This document shows positions 58,901-64,000 of a DNA stretch of 64,000 nt, one piece after another; positions within the stretch are counted from its first letter, which is position 1; each line of letters opens with the position of its first letter. The position numbers and the translations under genes were made by a program. The stretch is taken from the NCBI GenBank assembly GCA_001898185.1, contig MKTI01000013.1, forward strand, positions 372,001-436,000, read 5' to 3'. The DNA comes from Cellulomonas sp. 73-145 (lineage in GTDB: Bacteria; Actinomycetota; Actinomycetes; Actinomycetales; Cellulomonadaceae). The notes beneath the pieces are model-generated. The model saw only the letters and a list, made by a program, of their open reading frames with translations, ran no database searches and had not been told where the DNA came from.

Positions 58901-60316
58901 ATGGCGTCCACCCTGTCGGTCGCGTCCCCCGTGCAGCGGCGGCTGCGCTCACCCGTGCTCGTCGCCTGGACGAGCGCGGCCACTCTCGCCGTCCTCTTCT
59001 CGACCCTCTCGCTGCTGCGTCATGCGCGGCTGCGGACCAGCGGCTACGACCTCGGCATCTTCGAGCAGGGCGTGCGCTCGTACGCCGAGGGGCGGCTTCC
59101 GACCTCGCTGCTCAAGGGCGTGGACTACTCCCTGCTCGGCGACCACTTCTCGCCGGTCCTCGCCCTGCTCGCTCCGGTGTACGCCGTGGTGCCACGTGCC
59201 GAGACCCTGCTCGTCGCGCAGGCCGTCCTGCTCGCCGTCGGCGTGGTGCCGCTCGCGCTCTGGGCGGCGCGCACGCTCGGTGCGCCGGCCGCGCTCGTCG
59301 TGTCGTCGAGCTACGGGCTCGCGGGGGGCCTCTGGCACGCGGTCGCCTTCGACTTCCACGAGGTCGCGTTCGCGGTGCCCCTGCTCGCCTTCGCCATGAC
59401 CGCCCTCGGGGGTCGCCGATGGCGGGCCGCAGCGCTCTGGGCAGCGCCCCTCGTGCTCGTCAAGGAAGACCTCGGCCTTACCGTCGCGGGGATCAGCGCG
59501 CTCGTCGCCGTGCTCGCACGCACGGCAGGCGACCGTCGGCTCGGCATCGGAACGGCGCTGTTCGGCGTGGCGTCCACGGCGCTGGAGACCCTCGTCGTCA
59601 TCCCGGCGATGAACCCGGCGGGCGTGAACCGGTACACCGGGCAGATGGCGCTCGGCACCGTGATCACGCAGGCCGGCACGCTCTTCTCGAACCACCTCAA
59701 GCTCACGACGGTCGTGCTCCTTCTGCTGCCCACCGCCTTCGTCGCCCTGCGCTCACCGCTCGCACTGGTCGCCGTGCCGACGCTGGCGTGGCGATTCCTC
59801 TCCGACAACCCGCAGTACTGGGGGACCGCGTTCCACTACGACGCCGTGCTCGTGCCCGTCGTGACCGCGGCCTTCGTCGACGGGCTGCTCCGATGCCGAC
59901 GCCATGCCGGGTGGACCGCTGCGCACCAGCGTGGCGTGCTGTCGGCGAGCGTCGTCGCGACGGCGGCGCTGCTCACGGTGTCGCCGCTCCTGCAGCTCAC
60001 CACCCCCGGGCTGTGGCGGCCGAGCGCCCACGAACGCACCGCGCGTGACGTTCTCGCGCGCATTCCCGACGACGTCACGGTGGCGGCGTCGAACTCGCTG
60101 GCACCCCAGCTCACCGCCCGCGCGGACGTGAGCCTGCTCGGCATCGTTCCGCTCGACCGGTCACGGGCCCGGTTCGTCGTGGCTGACACGTCGATCGCCC
60201 GCCAGTACCCCGCCGACGGCGAGGGACTCGTCGAGCTCGTCGCATCAGCGCACGCTCACGGCTATCGAACTGTCGATGCGGCCGATGGCGTGGTGCTGCT
60301 CGAGCGGGAGAAGTGA
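58901..60316 (+). CDS. DUF2079 multi-pass membrane protein
   Basis: This 471-aa protein has about ten hydrophobic helices. TSGYDLGIFEQGVRSYAEGRLP and LLGDHFSPVLALLAPVY are the DUF2079 signature, related to GT-C glycosyltransferases. The acidic GYDLGIFEQ loop would be the active-site-like region, but function is unproven. A C-terminal soluble part (TARDVLARIPDDVTVAASNSLAPQL) is typical. ATG 58901 is chosen. GTG 58892 is also in frame. The divergent two-component system may control it. Confidence 0.85.
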   Translation: MASTLSVASPVQRRLRSPVLVAWTSAATLAVLFSTLSLLRHARLRTSGYDLGIFEQGVRSYAEGRLPTSLLKGVDYSLLGDHFSPVLALLAPVYAVVPRAETLLVAQAVLLAVGVVPLALWAARTLGAPAALVVSSSYGLAGGLWHAVAFDFHEVAFAVPLLAFAMTALGGRRWRAAALWAAPLVLVKEDLGLTVAGISALVAVLARTAGDRRLGIGTALFGVASTALETLVVIPAMNPAGVNRYTGQMALGTVITQAGTLFSNHLKLTTVVLLLLPTAFVALRSPLALVAVPTLAWRFLSDNPQYWGTAFHYDAVLVPVVTAAFVDGLLRCRRHAGWTAAHQRGVLSASVVATAALLTVSPLLQLTTPGLWRPSAHERTARDVLARIPDDVTVAASNSLAPQLTARADVSLLGIVPLDRSRARFVVADTSIARQYPADGEGLVELVASAHAHGYRTVDAADGVVLLEREK

Positions 60317-60346
60317 GGCCGATGCGGGTCCCGGCTCGGCTGCGCG

Positions 60347-60718
60347 TCAGCTGAGCCGGCGGCGCAGCAGGCAGAACTCGTTGCCCTCAGGGTCCTGCAG
60401 CACGTGCCACGACTCCTCGCCCGTCTGACCGATGTCCGCCGGACGCGCGCCGATGGCCAGCAGCCGCTCCAGCTCCGCGTCCTGGTCGGCGCCGACGGGG
60501 TTGATGTCGATGTGCAGACGCAGCTTGGTGGTCTTCGGCTCCGTCGTCGGGCTGAAGATCAGCGTCGGCTGCAGACCGCCGAAACCCTCCTCCGGCCCGA
60601 TCTCGACGTAGCCGTCCTCCTCCTCGAGCACTCGGAACCCGAGCACCTGGCACCAGAAGTCGGCCAGCAGCTTGGGGTCGTGGCAGTCGATGACCAGCTC
60701 AGAGATGCGAGATGCCAT
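60347..60718 (-). CDS. VOC-family (glyoxalase-like) protein
   Basis: This single-unit vicinal-oxygen-chelate protein (123 aa) has two beta-alpha-beta-beta-beta motifs: ISELVIDCHDPKLLADFWCQVLGFRV and LRLHIDINPVGADQDAELERLLAIGARPADIGQTGEESWHVLQDPEGNEFCLL. This is the PhnB/glyoxalase-6-like type common in actinobacteria. Metal ligands and substrate are not assignable. A TAGGGT hexamer 7 nt upstream suggests a leaderless start at ATG 60718. Confidence 0.87.
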   Translation of the reverse strand: MASRISELVIDCHDPKLLADFWCQVLGFRVLEEEDGYVEIGPEEGFGGLQPTLIFSPTTEPKTTKLRLHIDINPVGADQDAELERLLAIGARPADIGQTGEESWHVLQDPEGNEFCLLRRRLS

Positions 60719-60826
60719 GCGCCGCACCCTACGACGAGCCGACTAAGGATTGCCTTCCCATTTGCTGCCGATCGTTGCGCCCGTCACGCACCATGGGACC
60801 GACCGTCGTCGGAAGGAGCTCGCACC

Positions 60827-62332
60827 GTGCCCATGGACAAGCCCGCCGGCGCACGTCTGACGCTCACGGCGCCGGCCGGACGCTGGGTGCTGGTCGCCAC
60901 GGTGCTCGGCTCGGCACTGGCCGGGATCGACGCGACGGTGGTCAACGTCGCGCTGCCGCGGATGGGCCGGGACCTCGGTGCGGGGTTCAGCGGCCTGCAG
61001 TGGACCGTCAACGCCTACACGCTGACCCTGGCGGCGCTGATCCTGCTGGCCGGCTCTCTCGGGGACCGGTTCGGGCGGCGGCGCGTCTTCCTGATCGGCG
61101 TCGTCTGGTTCGCAGCGGCGTCGATGCTGTGCGCGCTGGCGCCGACCATCGGGGTGCTGGTGGCGGTGCGAGCGCTGCAGGGAGTCGGCGCGGCGCTGCT
61201 GACGCCGGGCAGCCTGTCGCTGATCTCGTCGTCCTTCGTGCCGGACGACCGCGCCAAGGCGATCGGCGTCTGGTCCGGGTTCAGCGGGGTGGCGGCCGCG
61301 CTGGCGCCGTTCGTCGGCGGCTACCTGGTGGCCGGGCCGGGGTGGCGCTGGATCTTCCTGATCAACGTGCCGCTCGCCGCGGCGGTGGTGGTGATCGCAC
61401 GGCGGCACGTACCGGAGTCGCGTGACCCCGATGCCGACACCCGGCTCGACGCGCAGGGCGCGGTGCTCGTCGCCGTCGGGCTGGGGGTGCTGACGTACGC
61501 CCTGACCGGCGCCGCGGCCGGCTGGTCCGTCAGCGTGCAGCTGCTCGGCGCGGCCGGGCTGGTGGCCCTGGTCGGGTTCTGGCTGACCGAACGACGCAGC
61601 AAGCACCCGATGCTGCCGCCCCGGCTCTTCGCAAACCGGCAGTTCACCGCCGCCAACCTGGTGACCTTCGCCGTCTACGCGGCGCTGGGCGGCGTGTTCT
61701 TCCTGCTGGTGGTGAACCTGCAGGTGGTGAGCGGATTCTCACCGCTGCTGGCCGGTGCCGCGCTGCTGCCGGTCACCGCACTGATGTTGCTGCTCTCGGC
61801 GCGCTCCGGGGCAGTGGCGACACGGATCGGCCCCCGACTGCAGATGACCGCCGGGCCGCTGGTGGCGGCCGCCGGCGTGCTGATGATGCTGCGTCTCGGC
61901 CGGCACAGCGCCTACCTCACCGAGGTGCTGCCGGCGGTGACGCTGCTGGGCCTTGGCCTGGCCGTGATGGTGGCGCCGCTGACCGCCACGGTGCTGGCCG
62001 CGGCCGCGGACCGCGACGCCGGCGTCGCGTCCGGCGTGAACAACGCGGTGGCCCGCACGGGAGGACTGCTGGCCATCGCCGTGCTGCCGGCACTGGCCGG
62101 CATCTCCGGTGCCGACTACCAGAACCCGGCGTCGTTCCACGAGGGCTTCCGGGTGGCGATGGCCATCTGCGCCGGCCTGCTCGTCGTCGGCGGCGCGATC
62201 GCCGCGCTGACCATCCGGAACCCGCGCGCCGGCGCGGCGCCGCCCGCCCCGCACGAGCGGTACAGCTGCGACCTGGGCGGTCCGCCCATCCATGAGACCT
62301 CCGGGCCGGCCGTCACCGCCGACGAGTCGTAA
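60827..62332 (+). CDS. DHA2-family MFS drug efflux transporter (EmrB/QacA type)
   Basis: This 501-aa transporter has about 14 helices. Motifs include ALAGIDATVVNVALPRMG (motif D1), GSLGDRFGRRRVFLIG (motif A), ALQGVGAALLTPGSLSLIS (motif B) and GFSGVAAALAPFVGGYLV (motif C). It should export drugs or other hydrophobic compounds using the proton gradient. AAGGAG 8 nt upstream favours GTG 60827 over ATG 60833. No regulator gene is next to it. Confidence 0.92.
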   Translation: MPMDKPAGARLTLTAPAGRWVLVATVLGSALAGIDATVVNVALPRMGRDLGAGFSGLQWTVNAYTLTLAALILLAGSLGDRFGRRRVFLIGVVWFAAASMLCALAPTIGVLVAVRALQGVGAALLTPGSLSLISSSFVPDDRAKAIGVWSGFSGVAAALAPFVGGYLVAGPGWRWIFLINVPLAAAVVVIARRHVPESRDPDADTRLDAQGAVLVAVGLGVLTYALTGAAAGWSVSVQLLGAAGLVALVGFWLTERRSKHPMLPPRLFANRQFTAANLVTFAVYAALGGVFFLLVVNLQVVSGFSPLLAGAALLPVTALMLLLSARSGAVATRIGPRLQMTAGPLVAAAGVLMMLRLGRHSAYLTEVLPAVTLLGLGLAVMVAPLTATVLAAAADRDAGVASGVNNAVARTGGLLAIAVLPALAGISGADYQNPASFHEGFRVAMAICAGLLVVGGAIAALTIRNPRAGAAPPAPHERYSCDLGGPPIHETSGPAVTADES

Positions 62333-62407
62333 CCGCCGGCGAGGAGACCACCTGGTCACGACCGCGCGGGACTACCGCGGCGCGCCGCCGACGCGGACGA
62401 TGGCGCG

Positions 62408-63223
62408 ATGACCGCCCACAGTTCCGCCGAGAAGGCCGCCGCGTTCCTCGACCTGCACACCGGCCCGGGCTTCGTGCTCCCCAACGCATGGGACGCCGGC
62501 TCGGCCCGGATCCTCGCGCAGCTCGGCTTCCCGGCCATCGCGACGACGAGCGCGGGGATCGCCTGGTCGCTAGGGGTGCCCGACGGCGGCGGCATCGACC
62601 GGGACACGATGCTGACCCACGTCGCGAGGATCGTCGCCGCGGTCGACGTCCCGGTGACCGCCGACCTGGAGTCCGGCTACGGCGCCACGCCCGACGACGT
62701 CGCCGCCACGGTGGCCCGCGCCGTGGAGCTCGGGGCCGTGGGCGGCAACCTCGAGGACGCCGCGGACGGCCGGCTGTTCGACCTCGAACCCGCCGTCGAG
62801 CGGGTCGCCGCCGCCCGAGCCGCCGCTCCCCGCGGCACCTTCGTGCTGAACGCCCGGACGGACACCTACTTCGTCGGCGCCACGGACGACCCGTTCGACC
62901 GGACCGTCGAGCGCGCCCAGCGCTACATCGAGGCAGGTGCCGACTGCATCTTCGTGCCGGGCGTCGTCGAGGCGGAGACCATCCGCCGCCTTGCCGCTGC
63001 CATCCCGGCACCGCTCAACGTGGTGGCCGGGCTGGCCAGCACCATCGACGCGCCGACCCTCTTCTCACTCGGCGTGAAGCGGATCAGCCTCGGCGGCAGC
63101 CTGGCGCGCGCCGCCTACAGCGCGCTGGAGCGAGCCGGCCGCGAGCTGCTCGACACGGGCACCCTCGGCTTCCTCGACGGCGCCCTCAGCTACGCCGACC
63201 TCCAGCGCCGGTTCGCTGGCTAG
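62408..63223 (+). CDS. Isocitrate lyase/PEP mutase superfamily protein
   Basis: This TIM-barrel protein (271 aa) has the superfamily pattern: VLPNAWDAGSARILAQLGFPAIATTSAGIAWSLGVPDG, VTADLESGYGATPDDV, GGNLEDAADG and NARTDTYFVG, with metal-binding acids in the D.E.G and E.D positions. It lacks the KKCGH cysteine loop of true isocitrate lyase, so a role such as 2-methylisocitrate-lyase-like or oxaloacetate/phosphonate chemistry is possible but unproven. Confidence 0.88.
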   Translation: MTAHSSAEKAAAFLDLHTGPGFVLPNAWDAGSARILAQLGFPAIATTSAGIAWSLGVPDGGGIDRDTMLTHVARIVAAVDVPVTADLESGYGATPDDVAATVARAVELGAVGGNLEDAADGRLFDLEPAVERVAAARAAAPRGTFVLNARTDTYFVGATDDPFDRTVERAQRYIEAGADCIFVPGVVEAETIRRLAAAIPAPLNVVAGLASTIDAPTLFSLGVKRISLGGSLARAAYSALERAGRELLDTGTLGFLDGALSYADLQRRFAG

Positions 63224-63284
63224 CCCGCCGCAGGTCAACAGAACGAGACGTCCAGCGACCGCCACTGACGAGGGCCGTGCCGTC

Positions 63285-63290
63285 TAGCGT
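63285..63290 (+). promoter_or_regulatory. Predicted -10 box, leaderless start
   Basis: TAGCGT lies 6 nt before the GTG at 63297. No ribosome site is present. Confidence 0.45.
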
Positions 63291-63296
63291 GACTGC

Positions 63297-63893
63297 GTGT
63301 TCGTCGTGCAGCCTGTCGAGAGGTGGGAGATCCCACAGCGCTCCGACGTACTCGTCTGCAGCGCCCTTGCGCACGGTCGACCGCAAGGTCTCGTGACCTC
63401 GCCCGCAAGCCGCGATGGCCTCGGTGACCCCGAGGTGTCGGAGCGCTACCGGGCCCTGCGAGACGAGGTCCGAGGCCGAGCGGACGACGACCAACGGACG
63501 CGTCTGGACGTTCTGGAAGTGTCAGGCCCTGGCACTTCGTGGACGCGGTGGCAGTCGACGGTGCAGCTGATGCGGCTGGATGACGATCCCCGCGTCGTGG
63601 AGCTGGCTCGAGCGGTCTGGGTCGCTCTGGGGGCAAACGAGTATGCGTTGGCTCTGCGGCTTCGACCGAGGACCTTCCGGGGCTTTCTGGAGGGCCGCCT
63701 CTGGCTCGGAGCGGGTTCGATGGGGGCAACCGGATTCGCGATCGCAGCGGCGTATCTCTTCCAGACGGGTCACCCGTGGTGGTGGACATGCCTGGTTCTC
63801 GCCCTGCTGTGGCCCGCCGCGGTCACGGCCGTGTTCCTGCGCTCCTATCGGGCGCGCAAGGCAATCGGAGGCCGGGAACTGCCGTTCGTCTAG
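63297..63893 (+). CDS. Hypothetical protein with two C-terminal membrane helices
   Basis: No family is recognised. The 198-aa protein has a soluble N-terminal part (about 130 residues, including RYRALRDEVRGRADDDQRTRLDVLEV) and two C-terminal helices (about 136-155 and 160-178), ending in a basic tail RSYRARKAIGGREL. Codon use is a little less GC-rich than its neighbours (for example codons for EYALALRL). The last 107 nt of the window after it show no feature. Confidence 0.6.
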   Translation: MFVVQPVERWEIPQRSDVLVCSALAHGRPQGLVTSPASRDGLGDPEVSERYRALRDEVRGRADDDQRTRLDVLEVSGPGTSWTRWQSTVQLMRLDDDPRVVELARAVWVALGANEYALALRLRPRTFRGFLEGRLWLGAGSMGATGFAIAAAYLFQTGHPWWWTCLVLALLWPAAVTAVFLRSYRARKAIGGRELPFV

Positions 63894-64000
63894 CGGCCCC
63901 GCCGTATCTCAGGGTTGCCCTGGGCTCCCGTGAGCAGGTCTTGCACGTATAACGCCGCCTTCGGACCACCCCACGTGGCGGGAGACGCTCCGTCAGGCCA

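Overview
The window is very high-GC DNA (well above 70% by eye) with tightly packed genes, many 1-4 nt start/stop overlaps, GTG starts, and -10 boxes sitting 6 nt in front of start codons. The gene content is actinobacterial and points to the Micrococcales, most likely a Cellulomonas-like soil or plant saprophyte. Supporting content is a C50-carotenoid cluster with a heterodimeric cyclase, a DasR/GlcNAc PTS operon, arabinofuranosidase and beta-glycosidase ABC operons, ECF41 sigma factor, LigD fragment and deazaflavin nitroreductases. The taxon is an inference. I saw no rRNA, tRNA, CRISPR array or transposase.

Layout. 1-7.4 kb: carotenoid operon crtE-crtB-crtI-two cyclase subunits-lycopene elongase-MMPL exporter, every junction overlapping. 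7.5-10.7 kb: LigD phosphoesterase-polymerase, a lipoprotein, an unknown protein and an ABM-domain protein. 10.8-18.3 kb: N-acetylglucosamine regulon. It has HPr behind a perfect DasR-type operator, a separate EIIC, then dasR-EIIB-EIIB-EIIA-HAD phosphatase-mutarotase-nagA-nagB. 18.3-24 kb: sugar operon 1 (GH1-like enzyme, two permeases, binding protein; divergent LacI). 24-30.2 kb: small stress, efflux and housekeeping genes (MBL hydrolase, YidD-like, MarR/MFS, alpha/beta hydrolase, TfoX, nitroreductase, TetR). 30.2-37.6 kb: sugar operon 2, a paralogue of operon 1 with a GH51 arabinofuranosidase added. 37.5-45.1 kb: nitroreductase/ECF41 sigma pair, then several divergent regulator-enzyme pairs (TetR/quinone reductase, SIP protein, SDR/XRE, TetR/epoxide hydrolase). 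45.1-47 kb: a Fic protein flanked by a repeated 33-bp element, and a small membrane protein. 47.2-53.9 kb: formate dehydrogenase locus (fdhD, NrfD-like, Fe-S subunit, molybdopterin subunit, small HTH protein). 54-64 kb: hydrolase/TetR pair, lipoprotein esterase, two-component system with a DUF2079 protein, VOC protein, DHA2 efflux pump, ICL/PEP-mutase family protein and a membrane protein.

How it works together. The cell would import GlcNAc by PTS and convert it with NagA/NagB to fructose-6-P. It would import two classes of plant oligosaccharide by ABC transporters under separate LacI repressors and hydrolyse them inside the cell. It could oxidise formate for electrons and make C50 membrane carotenoids. 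The clearest regulatory signals are the two LacI operators that differ by one base per half-site, the DasR-type sites, an ECF41-type promoter, and palindromes in front of most TetR/MarR genes. The least explained feature is the repeated inverted element around the fic gene. No stretch longer than about 300 nt lacks a gene.
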